Source: Paenibacillus segetis
Lineage (GTDB): Bacteria; Bacillota; Bacilli; Paenibacillales; Paenibacillaceae
Length of the DNA stretch: 64,000 nucleotides
Assembly: GCF_014639155.1 (NCBI RefSeq)
Contig: NZ_BMFT01000001.1
Span: forward strand, 3,149,045 to 3,213,044
Reading direction: 5' to 3'
The position numbers and the translations under genes were made by a program. The notes below the pieces were generated by a model. The model searched no databases. It saw only the letters and a program-made list of their open reading frames with translations, and was not told the origin of the DNA. Of this stretch, positions 44,928 through 53,593 are shown piece after piece (positions within the stretch are counted from its first letter, which is position 1; each line of letters opens with the position of its first letter).

Positions 44928-46706
44928 TTAGACATTGACTGGAATCGTAAACAGAATTTCCGTCCCCTTACCATATTCACTGCTGATATTCAGGCCATGC
45001 TCCTCACCGTAGGATAAGACGAGTCTTTGATGGACATTGCGCAGCCCAATCCGATTGTTCCCTAGTTCATCCGGGCTTGAAACGGAATGCATAACCTCAG
45101 CAAGCCGCTCAGGTGACATGCCCAGACCGTTATCCCGAACCCTGACTTCCACGACTTCTCCCTTATGCTGAATATCTATTGTTACTTCCACTCCATCTTC
45201 TTTATCCTCCACCCCATGGACTACCGCATTTTCAGCCAAAGGTTGGATAATCAGTGGGGGAATCCGAATTTGATCTGATCCCAGATCGATATTTAGTTCA
45301 TAATGCAGTCGGTCCTCGTAACGGAACTTCTGAATCTGTAGATAGGATCGCACCATTTCCAGCTCTTCCTTGAGCGATGTCTTCTCCCTGCCTACCTCCA
45401 GATTTTTGCGCATTAATTGTCCCAGCAATCGGACGACATTCGCAATCTCCTTCTCCCCTTTTAGGTGGGCATTCATCCGAATAGACTCCAAGGCATTAAA
45501 TAGAAAATGCGGATTGATCTGACTGGCCATCATCTTCAGTTTAATTTCACGCTGGGCCAACTCCAGAGCTGTATTCTGTTCGGTTTTCTCTACAACTTGA
45601 TTCATTAACTTACGGATACTTTCGACCATATAGTTGAACTGCCGAGATAATTGTCCGATCTCATCATTGCCATCGATCCTGGATACAACATTCAGATCTC
45701 CAAGGGCCAGCCGATTCAAATGTCTGCTCATTCGTAGCAACCGGTTGGTTGTGAGGAAAGAGACTATAGATACAAAAGCCAAAGCGAATAAAAGTACAAG
45801 TAAAATAATGATGAGTCCGATCAGGCTGACTCGATTAGCATCTTCAACAATATCATTCGTACTGAAGACCGAAACAATTTTTAATCCGTTAATGCTAGCA
45901 TCAGGAACAAGCTCATCCACGATCATATAGGAGTTTTCTCCATTAATTTTTACCTTGTGGCTTCCATTCTCCTGTTGGCTTAAATCAATTCCATAGTCAA
46001 GTGTTTCGAGCGTCTTGCCAACGAACGCAGGATTTTTTGCGGCCACTACATATCCTTGATCATCGGCAATCAAAGTTTCAAACGGTTCCTGACGCAGCAT
46101 CCGATTGAGCTCTTCTTGATCTAGCGACACGATTAATATTCCGCTTGTTCGGCGGGCAGGAAATGGCATTTGTCTCACCAGACTGAGCTTTTGTATGGGA
46201 ATGATTTCATCATCATTGATATAAGCCCAGATCACGTTTTTCGTTTTCATCGCTTGTTGGTACCATGGCGTTTCTTTCGTTTGATCATCTATGGGAATGA
46301 GTTCCGTGTTATTAATCAAAGTCGGATTCTCGTAATAGAATCGGACTCCGGCTATTTCTCTATAGGTACGTTTAAAACGTGGAAACTCATCATACTCCAA
46401 ATAAGCCTTTGTCAGTTCGAGCACACTCTCATAACGTGTGGTAACCATCCTCTCCAGATCCTTATCCAGCATTAAGGTATTCGAGACATCCATCGGGATA
46501 CGCAGCATATTTCCAAGCTGAGTTTTGATTTTCTCTACGTTATTCTTTGTCTGATCAATGGCACGGTCCATAGCTTGGTCACGAAAATAATTCACAACCC
46601 CGCCACCCACAATCATTACCGGGATCATCACGACTAGGATATAACTGATGATCAGCTTATGCTTCAGCTTAAGATTGTTCGTTCTCCTTATCATTCGTTT
46701 GAACAT
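44928..46706 (-). CDS. Sensor histidine kinase (YesM-like)
   Basis: A 592-aa kinase: first helix (LIISYILVVMIPVMIVGGGVV), Cache-like extracytoplasmic sensor, second helix near 285-310 (LIGLIIILLVLLFALAFVSIV), HAMP, and a His_kinase domain with phospho-His in INPHFLFNALES; ATP-site motifs AENAVVHGV and DNGLGM. GGGAGG lies 7 bases before the ATG. No response regulator gene is beside it. The nearest candidate partner is the AraC-type response regulator at 53594-55153. Confidence 0.94.
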   Translation of the reverse strand: MFKRMIRRTNNLKLKHKLIISYILVVMIPVMIVGGGVVNYFRDQAMDRAIDQTKNNVEKIKTQLGNMLRIPMDVSNTLMLDKDLERMVTTRYESVLELTKAYLEYDEFPRFKRTYREIAGVRFYYENPTLINNTELIPIDDQTKETPWYQQAMKTKNVIWAYINDDEIIPIQKLSLVRQMPFPARRTSGILIVSLDQEELNRMLRQEPFETLIADDQGYVVAAKNPAFVGKTLETLDYGIDLSQQENGSHKVKINGENSYMIVDELVPDASINGLKIVSVFSTNDIVEDANRVSLIGLIIILLVLLFALAFVSIVSFLTTNRLLRMSRHLNRLALGDLNVVSRIDGNDEIGQLSRQFNYMVESIRKLMNQVVEKTEQNTALELAQREIKLKMMASQINPHFLFNALESIRMNAHLKGEKEIANVVRLLGQLMRKNLEVGREKTSLKEELEMVRSYLQIQKFRYEDRLHYELNIDLGSDQIRIPPLIIQPLAENAVVHGVEDKEDGVEVTIDIQHKGEVVEVRVRDNGLGMSPERLAEVMHSVSSPDELGNNRIGLRNVHQRLVLSYGEEHGLNISSEYGKGTEILFTIPVNV

Positions 46707-46760
46707 TTTGAAGCCTCCCCCTTACCTCTAACCTTACTCTTATACCGCACCATCATTTTC

Positions 46761-46804
46761 TGAAAAAGCGAAATATCCCCTTACCTAAGCAGAGGGGATA
46801 TTCG
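46761..46804 (-). terminator. Terminator after the GH31 gene
   Basis: On the minus strand CGAATATCCCCT and AGGGGATATTTCG pair around a nine-base loop and lead into CTTTTTC. It lies about 60 bases after the GH31 stop. Confidence 0.8.
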
Positions 46805-46865
46805 GGCACCGTTTTGCACGGTATAGTAGTATATTAGATTACTTGTCCTGACAGGGCAATCACAT

Positions 46866-49184
46866 TTATTTCAGCGATATTTGAAGCTCGATTGTTCCTG
46901 TGAACGGAGCAACTTCGATTAATCCATGTTCAGATAGGTTAGCACCTTGTACAGAAGCGATGGATTCGGTACCATGTAGCGATACCTTAAACGGTTTGCC
47001 TGCACCTTCAGCGCGAAGAGTCACATGGGAACCCTCACGAGTAACGCTAACTTCCAGCTCTGTTTCCCCCTTCACATTCCGAACCTTACGGGTTACAGAA
47101 GCTCCATCTTGAAGCTGGAACAATTTCAATTCAACTTGATCAGCGAAATCATAATCAGGACGCGAGTCATTCGCTCCTACAGCAAGAATCGAATTCTCAC
47201 GAACGAACAATGGCAAGCTCAAGAAATCATAATTCTCTTTGCGCCATTTGCCTCCTACTACTGTCTCACCAGTCAGAAGGTGAGTCCATTGTCCTTCTGG
47301 CAAGAAGTATGTGACATCTCCTTGTTCACTAAATACAGGGGCAACAAGTATGGAATCACCTAACATATATTGACGATCTAACGATTCCGTTGCCGGATCG
47401 TTAGGGAACTCCAGCAACATGGCGCGCATCGTCGGAATCCCTTGCTCAGTCGCTTGCACAGCAGTGTCATATAGATATGGCATTAGGCTACATTTGAGCT
47501 TCGTGAACAATCTTGTAACATCAACGGCTTCCTCATCATATGCCCAAGGTACTCGATAGGATGTGCTACCATGCAGACGGCTGTGGCTAGACAATAGTCC
47601 AAATGCAAGCCAACGTTTAAATACATGAGCTGGTGCCGTGTTCTCGAAGCCGCCGATATCGTGACTCCAGAATCCAAATCCAGCCAAACCAAGAGACAAT
47701 CCACCTCTCAGGCTTTCTGCCATCGATTCATAATCTGCGTAACAGTCTCCTCCCCAGTGTACCGGGAATTTCTGTCCGCCTACGGTAGCGGAACGGGCAA
47801 ACAATGCCGCCTCATGCTTACCGATTTTTTCCTCTAATACCTCAAAGACAACCTTATTGTACAGATACGTATAGTAGTTGTGCATCTTAACTGGATCAGA
47901 TCCATCATGATAGACAACATCTGTTGGAATTCTTTCACCAAAGTCAGTCTTGAAGCTATCAACGCCCATATCAACTAGTTCACGTAAATATCCACCAAAC
48001 CATTCACATGCAGCCGGATTAGTGAAATCAACTAGCGCCATGCCTGGTTGCCACATGTTCCATTGCCATACGTCGCCATTTGCTTTTTTCACGAAATATC
48101 CATGACGTTTCCCCTCTTCAAACATCCGGGAGCGTTGAGCAATATATGGATTGATCCAGACACAAATCTTAAGACCTTTCGCTTTCAGGCGTGATAGCAT
48201 TCCAACCGGATCTGGGAACACTTTCTCGTCCCATTTGAAATCTGTCCATTGGAATTCTCGCATCCAGAAGCAGTCGAAATGGAACACATGTAGCGGAAGA
48301 TTTCTTTCAGCCATCCCATCTACAAATGAGTTTACTGTAGCTTCATCATAATTTGTTGTGAACGAAGTCGATAGCCACAGACCAAATGTCCACGCTGGTG
48401 GTAGTGAAGGTTTACCTGTTAGACCTGTATATTTATTTAGTACATCCTTTGGCTCTGGTCCATCGATAATGAAGTACTCTAATGATTCACCTGGCACACT
48501 GAATTGTACTTTCTTTACTTTTTCAGAGGCAACTTCAAAGGATACCGCGCCCGGATCATTTACAAAAACACCATAACCTTTGTTTGTTATATAGAAAGGA
48601 ATATTTTTGTACGATTGCTCGGAGCTTGTACCGCCATCCTTATTCCAAATATCAACGATTTGTCCATTTTTCGTAAAGGAAGTAAAACGTTCTCCTAGGC
48701 CATATACCAACTCACCCACGCTAAGATCCAATTCTTCGCGCATGTAAGTGTTACCGCCCGTTTCCGTCACATGTGCCATCGATTTGAAACCACTGCCCGT
48801 AATCCGCTCTGTTCCACGGAAGAAATCGACGGACCAATGTGTTCCTTTAGAGATACGCACACTTAGATCACCGGTCTTCATCTCAGCATATTCATCGTTC
48901 TCCGTTATTTCGACATGCTCGCCACCTTGTGTCAATTCAAATGCTGGACCGTGATCAATCACGCCGGCAAAATGAATCATCTTAACGCCAATGACGCCTG
49001 GCGCCGGAGAATGAAATTGCACTGTAAGCAAAGTTCCATTTATCGTATCTGCTCTTCCATGAAGAGGCGTTCCAGATACATAAGCTGTTAGCGTATGATC
49101 CTGAACGGTAACATCATGAGGTTGAACAGCGCTTAGAAGAGTGTACTCGTCGCGAATCATCCAGTTTCCATCAGTAAATTTCAT
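46866..49184 (-). CDS. yicI: GH31 alpha-xylosidase, YicI-like
   Basis: A 772-aa enzyme, the same length as E. coli YicI. The nucleophile Asp is at about 414 in FKTDFGERIP and the acid/base Asp at about 480 in HWGGDCYADYES, close to D416 and D482 of YicI. The sequence DCFWMREFQWTDFKWD is typical of alpha-xylosidases in GH31. The ATG at 49184 has AAGGTGG 9 bases upstream; longer frames lack a site. No signal peptide. It removes xylose from the non-reducing end of xyloglucan pieces such as isoprimeverose. Divergent from an AraC regulator. Confidence 0.93.
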   Translation of the reverse strand: MKFTDGNWMIRDEYTLLSAVQPHDVTVQDHTLTAYVSGTPLHGRADTINGTLLTVQFHSPAPGVIGVKMIHFAGVIDHGPAFELTQGGEHVEITENDEYAEMKTGDLSVRISKGTHWSVDFFRGTERITGSGFKSMAHVTETGGNTYMREELDLSVGELVYGLGERFTSFTKNGQIVDIWNKDGGTSSEQSYKNIPFYITNKGYGVFVNDPGAVSFEVASEKVKKVQFSVPGESLEYFIIDGPEPKDVLNKYTGLTGKPSLPPAWTFGLWLSTSFTTNYDEATVNSFVDGMAERNLPLHVFHFDCFWMREFQWTDFKWDEKVFPDPVGMLSRLKAKGLKICVWINPYIAQRSRMFEEGKRHGYFVKKANGDVWQWNMWQPGMALVDFTNPAACEWFGGYLRELVDMGVDSFKTDFGERIPTDVVYHDGSDPVKMHNYYTYLYNKVVFEVLEEKIGKHEAALFARSATVGGQKFPVHWGGDCYADYESMAESLRGGLSLGLAGFGFWSHDIGGFENTAPAHVFKRWLAFGLLSSHSRLHGSTSYRVPWAYDEEAVDVTRLFTKLKCSLMPYLYDTAVQATEQGIPTMRAMLLEFPNDPATESLDRQYMLGDSILVAPVFSEQGDVTYFLPEGQWTHLLTGETVVGGKWRKENYDFLSLPLFVRENSILAVGANDSRPDYDFADQVELKLFQLQDGASVTRKVRNVKGETELEVSVTREGSHVTLRAEGAGKPFKVSLHGTESIASVQGANLSEHGLIEVAPFTGTIELQISLK

Positions 49185-49322
49185 ATATAAAATCCACCTT
49201 TCAAATTTTCTCATGTTGTGATAATGATCAATTCGTCTTATACTTGCATTATACTGATTACAATAATCTAAAACTAACATAATTACATGTTTTTATAACA
49301 CAATATTGATGAGGTGAATGAA

Positions 49323-50225
49323 TTGGATCAAGCTACTCGCCGTTCTTTAAAAGAAAGCCGTAATCATGGAGACGAGCGTCTCCCGTTTGGCAACTACTGG
49401 CTCAATTTAAGGCCGGAAGAACAGGTGTTTGACTGTCATTGGCACGATGAAGCTGAGTTCTTCTACTGCATTGAAGGCGAGACGCTATTTCAAGTCGATA
49501 CAGACTACTTCCCCGTTCACGCCGGAGAAGCCGTGTTTATTGATGGCGGTGACATCCATGCGGCTCATCCCCTCGGAAATGAAGGTTGCTCTTTCTTTTC
49601 TTTTGTATTCGACAGTAACTTCTTATCAAGTGCACATTATGATGCTGTTCAGGAAAATTTGGTACTTCCTCTTCAGGAGCGTAAGTCAACCTTTCCTAGA
49701 CACATCAAGCGTGAACATGATTATGAGCTTTCGCTTCTCGATCACATTGCAACGATCATGACCAATTGCCAAGAGGAGTTTCCTGGATTTGAAGGTGCAG
49801 TCAAAGGACACCTCTATTTGATGCTATCCGAGATTACCCGTCAGCAAATTTCCTGTAATCGTATTTCCAACAATCGAATTCAGTCCTCGAAGATTGAACG
49901 ACTCAAGACGGTTATCCTCTATATCCAGCAAAATTATGAACATCCAATCCGACTTTCAGAGCTTGCAGACCTTATTCCGATGAGCGAAGGCCAGTTCTGC
50001 CGATTCTTCAAATCGATGACACGGCAAACGCCGATCGATTATATCAATGCCTATCGGATCCGTCAGGCTGTCGAACTATTAAGACAACCTGACAAGAAAA
50101 TCTCCGATATTGCATTAGAAGTAGGCTACGACAACATCAGTTATTTCATTCGTGTATTCCGAAAAACGATGAATTCATCGCCTTCCGAATTCCGCAAAAA
50201 TTTATTAGAACAAGTGCACATCTAG
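49323..50225 (+). CDS. AraC-family transcriptional regulator
   Basis: A 300-aa regulator: cupin domain (WHDEAEFFYCIEGETLFQVD, GDIHAAHP) and two C-terminal helix-turn-helix motifs (LIPMSEGQFCRFFKSMTRQTP and YDNISYFIRVFRKTMNSSP). TTG at 49323 has GAGGTG six bases upstream; GTG at 49314 is the alternative but overlaps that site. It is divergent from the GH31 gene and probably controls it. Its TAG stop shares the bases CTAG with the stop of the convergent GH3 gene. Confidence 0.92.
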   Translation: MDQATRRSLKESRNHGDERLPFGNYWLNLRPEEQVFDCHWHDEAEFFYCIEGETLFQVDTDYFPVHAGEAVFIDGGDIHAAHPLGNEGCSFFSFVFDSNFLSSAHYDAVQENLVLPLQERKSTFPRHIKREHDYELSLLDHIATIMTNCQEEFPGFEGAVKGHLYLMLSEITRQQISCNRISNNRIQSSKIERLKTVILYIQQNYEHPIRLSELADLIPMSEGQFCRFFKSMTRQTPIDYINAYRIRQAVELLRQPDKKISDIALEVGYDNISYFIRVFRKTMNSSPSEFRKNLLEQVHI

Positions 50226-53062
50226 ACCAAACGGAACCAACTTATTTGAACTTCACCATTTAGCGTCAAAAAGACATTGTGCCGACCGGACAATCCCTCC
50301 ACAGGGAGGGATACCGTCGTCCAGGCCTGACGTCCACCTGTAGGTGGAACGATGCACTTTCCAACCGTTTGACCTTTGTGGTCATTTACATCCAAAGTGA
50401 TGATTATTTCTCCACCAGGGATATGCCCTGATACTCTTGCCTCAAACTTAGATGCCCCGTTTCCAAAATCAACATCATGGAATGAAATCCAGCCTTCACC
50501 GTTCACCGTACGTACACTTTCTCCACCCTCACGGCATTCATCGATATAGACCTGATGATAATCGTCGTAATTAACAGCTCTAACTTCATCGCCCAAATAA
50601 CGTGGTGGAATGACTTCCCCCTCAACACTCAATGTAGTCTTCGCAGTAATATCCTTAGAAGAACTGCCTAGCATCAAAGTATAGTTTCCACTCTCAACAC
50701 AATATCTACCCCTAGTTACATCCCAAAATTCCAGATCTGAAGCTTTTAACTCGAATACTACGGTTTCTTCTTCTCCAGCTTGGAGATGCAAACGTCTAAA
50801 CCCTCTCAGTGTCTTTCGCGGCCGTTCTACTCGTGAAGCATCCGCACTAACATACAACTGAACTACTTCATCTCCAGCTAACTTACTTGCATTCCTTACG
50901 TTTACAGACACCTCTACACTCTCATCAGAGTTAATCAAAGTTCGATCCAGCGACACTCCACTATATTGAAAACTGCTATAACTTAAGCCGTGACCAAATG
51001 GATATAGTACTTCTCCGTCAAAATATTGATAGGTTCTCTTGCCCTTGATAATATCGTAATCCATCAGATCTGGGAGCTGCGACACCGACTTATACCAAGT
51101 CATGTTCAATCTTCCGGCCGGGTTGTAATCTCCAAATAACACATCAGCCACCGCGTGACCCAGCTCTTGGCCTGCATGTGACGTATATATAATAGAAGGA
51201 ATATGCTCATTCTCCCAATTCACTGCAAATGGGTAGCTGCCAACAATCACAACCACTGTATTCGGATTAGCTTCATATACGGCCCGAATCAGTTTCTGTT
51301 GGTAACTAGGAAGCGTAATGTCAGGGCGGTCCGTCGTCTCCTTACCATTAATGAAGGGATTATTCCCGACGATCACGATAGCATGCTCCGAAGATTTTGC
51401 CGCTTGAACCGCTTCCCTTATTCCGTCTTGGACCACTTCTATAATGAACTCATTTTCAGTAGCCACTGAGGTTACACTTTCTCCGCCCCTAATCAATTGT
51501 TGCTCCTCATTCAGAACAATAGGCTTGCCTTCCCAAGATTTCATAGAGAAGGAACCGTTATTAGACTCATCAAACCCAAAGACTTCTTTAACAAACCAAC
51601 CTTTGGCATACTCAGCGGTTGCAGTCAAATCACCTTCATCAGTCTCCGTAACGAACTTTCCTAGACTTAATGACCGTAATGTTACACTTCCCCAACCCCA
51701 ATCAGTTCGTTCAAAAACCTCTGCGTCTTGAATATCCAGTCGATCAGCTATAAGTGCCGCTTTTTCGCCAGAACCTGATATGCCTACATACTTACCGGTT
51801 GCCTTGGACCGAATAATAATGCAATCCAGCCCACTGTTGAAATGAACTGACTTCTCATCTACTTTCTGCTTAATTCCCTGAAGCGGAGTCACTCGGTATG
51901 CTGGCGTACCGCTATACCAATCTGTGAGCGCTTCATCTGCCAACGGACCAATTACAGCTACAGGTGAAGCCTCATGTCGTAACGGCAATAAGCCGTCATT
52001 TTTTAATAACACGATCGATTCGCGTGCTGCTGTTAATGACATTGCTGCATGTTCAGGAGCACAAAGTTTGGATTCAGGCACATGACTATAAGGATTAACC
52101 TCAGCAGGATCAAATTCACCAAGCCGGAAACGCACACGAAATGTATTGCGTAACGCGTGATCCAAATCTCCTTCTTCTAGTAAACCCTGCTCTAGTGCAT
52201 CACGAATGGCCCGCAAAGAAATATCCTGATCATCCGTAATACTGTCTATCCCTGCTTTGATCGAGCCCGCAACCGCTTCTGCATAAGACTGTAAATAGCC
52301 GTGATCCATAACGGTTCCAAGTACGTCCCCTGCATCACCAACCACAAATCCATCCATGCCCCATCTGCCCTTAACGATCTCGTTCACTTCATGGTTCAGG
52401 TTACAAGGTGTTCCGTTGATTCCGTTATAAGCCGTCATCATCGATCCGGCTCCGCCCTCGCGAAATGCTGGCTCGAATGCCTTCAAGTAATACTCCCACT
52501 TATTCCGTGGATCGATACTTACTGAAGCGCTTCCCCGGTCGATTTCATTGTTGTTCCCGTAGAAATGCTTCAAAGTAGCAACCGTTTTGTAGTAAAACGG
52601 ATGATCTCCTTGCATGCCTTTCACAAGCTCAGTTGACAATCTCCCTGTTAAATGAGGGTCCTCGCCATAAGCTTCTTCTGTCCGCCCCCAACGTGGATCA
52701 CGCTCCATATCTACGGTTGGTGCCCAAACAGTGAGTCCATTGATAGCCGGATCACGCTGGAAGTATATCCGCGCTTCATCACCGATCACCGAACCGATGT
52801 TGTGCATAAGCTCAGGATTCCAAGTACACGCGAGTCCTGTATTCTGTGGGAAGACAGTAGCTTCACCAAGCCAGGCAATGCCATGAGCGCCCTCTGTACC
52901 GTGTTTGTATTTCTTCACACCTAGCCTAGGAATTTCGGCCTGATATTGACACATTAACTCTATTTTTTCTTCCAGTGTAAAACGAGAGATCAAATCATTC
53001 ACTCGATCTTCTAGCGGTAAGTTGTGATTCTGATAAGGATAATTGTTATTCGCATCCGTCAT
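50222..53062 (-). CDS. GH3 beta-glucosidase/beta-xylosidase with trefoil-like insertion and CBM6-like tail
   Basis: A 946-aa protein, longer than common GH3 enzymes. GH3 N domain about 20-330 (KHFYGNNNEIDRGSASVSID; nucleophile Asp near 243 in GFVVGDAGD), GH3 C domain interrupted at about 400-500 by a beta-trefoil/fascin-like stretch (KATGKYVGISGSG, LSLGKFVTETDEGDLTA), fibronectin III-like domain about 690-780, and a C-terminal CBM6-like domain about 805-946 (VRTVNGEGWISFHDVDFGNG; ends NGEVQISWFRLV). No signal peptide. A cre-like site overlaps the likely promoter. Specificity between glucose and xylose cannot be read from sequence. Confidence 0.92.
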   Translation of the reverse strand: MTDANNNYPYQNHNLPLEDRVNDLISRFTLEEKIELMCQYQAEIPRLGVKKYKHGTEGAHGIAWLGEATVFPQNTGLACTWNPELMHNIGSVIGDEARIYFQRDPAINGLTVWAPTVDMERDPRWGRTEEAYGEDPHLTGRLSTELVKGMQGDHPFYYKTVATLKHFYGNNNEIDRGSASVSIDPRNKWEYYLKAFEPAFREGGAGSMMTAYNGINGTPCNLNHEVNEIVKGRWGMDGFVVGDAGDVLGTVMDHGYLQSYAEAVAGSIKAGIDSITDDQDISLRAIRDALEQGLLEEGDLDHALRNTFRVRFRLGEFDPAEVNPYSHVPESKLCAPEHAAMSLTAARESIVLLKNDGLLPLRHEASPVAVIGPLADEALTDWYSGTPAYRVTPLQGIKQKVDEKSVHFNSGLDCIIIRSKATGKYVGISGSGEKAALIADRLDIQDAEVFERTDWGWGSVTLRSLSLGKFVTETDEGDLTATAEYAKGWFVKEVFGFDESNNGSFSMKSWEGKPIVLNEEQQLIRGGESVTSVATENEFIIEVVQDGIREAVQAAKSSEHAIVIVGNNPFINGKETTDRPDITLPSYQQKLIRAVYEANPNTVVVIVGSYPFAVNWENEHIPSIIYTSHAGQELGHAVADVLFGDYNPAGRLNMTWYKSVSQLPDLMDYDIIKGKRTYQYFDGEVLYPFGHGLSYSSFQYSGVSLDRTLINSDESVEVSVNVRNASKLAGDEVVQLYVSADASRVERPRKTLRGFRRLHLQAGEEETVVFELKASDLEFWDVTRGRYCVESGNYTLMLGSSSKDITAKTTLSVEGEVIPPRYLGDEVRAVNYDDYHQVYIDECREGGESVRTVNGEGWISFHDVDFGNGASKFEARVSGHIPGGEIIITLDVNDHKGQTVGKCIVPPTGGRQAWTTVSLPVEGLSGRHNVFLTLNGEVQISWFRLV

Positions 53063-53078
53063 ATAAATACCTCATCTC

Positions 53079-53108
53079 ATTATAGTTATAATTTTGTAAG
53101 CGCTATTA
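53079..53108 (-). promoter_or_regulatory. Likely -10 and cre-like site of the GH3 gene
   Basis: TATAAT (minus strand) lies at 53079-53084, and TGTAAGCGCTATTA at 53095-53108 (read on the plus strand) matches the CcpA cre consensus at all but one position. The cre-like site falls in the spacer/-35 region, suited to block RNA polymerase when a preferred sugar is present. No good -35 is seen. Confidence 0.55.
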
Positions 53109-53306
53109 AAATTCACCCAAGATTATCATAGCGTGCCAACAGCAGCCTTCCTACACCGATAATTAGTCCTATTTTCATATAAAAATATAGAAAAAACAGA
53201 ACAAGAACTTAAATGAGTGCTAGCTGTGGACGCTACGTGTACGAAATGCTGTTTCAATCGCTGTTGTCTCCAAATTTATTATTATTCCATTTAGGCTCAA
53301 AACCAA

Positions 53307-53496
53307 AATCGGTGCCTGACAAAATAAAACGGGAAGTAACGTTACGTTTTGGAGGATGTTACCATCGCTGTTAAATGAGAATTTCCTAGATTATATGGTT
53401 GTAGTGGTTGAAATTCTCATTTAAAGGCGAACGATCCGCTTGTCCACATTCCTCCAAAACTCCACTGATACGCGGTTTTTTTGTCAAACACCGATT
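53307..53496. repeat. Long-hairpin intergenic repeat, copy 2
   Basis: An inverted repeat with arms 53307-53385 and 53410-53496 and a 24-base loop. The outer ends are AATCGGTG/CACCGATT, the middle GTTTTGGAGGA/TCCTCCAAAAC, the inner TTAAATGAGAATTTC/GAAATTCTCATTTAA. As in the copy at 7302-7469, the left arm has ATCGCTGTT and the right arm AAAGGCGAACG. A further ATCGCTGTTGTC at 53253-53264 may be part of a third, partial copy. This accounts for most of the 530-base gap between the GH3 gene and the response-regulator gene. Confidence 0.72.
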
Positions 53497-53523
53497 CAAG
53501 GATGAGCCTCCTTTTACAGCAGA

Positions 53524-53575
53524 CAAATAAATAAAGGGCATCCCCAGCCATCTTATGACTTTTTGGGATACCCTA
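53524..53575 (-). terminator. Terminator after the response-regulator gene
   Basis: On the minus strand AGGGTATCCC pairs with GGGGATGCCCT around a 19-base loop, followed by TTATTTATTT. It lies 20 bases after the stop at 53594. Confidence 0.68.
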
Positions 53576-53593
53576 TTAAAATCCTCAACAACT

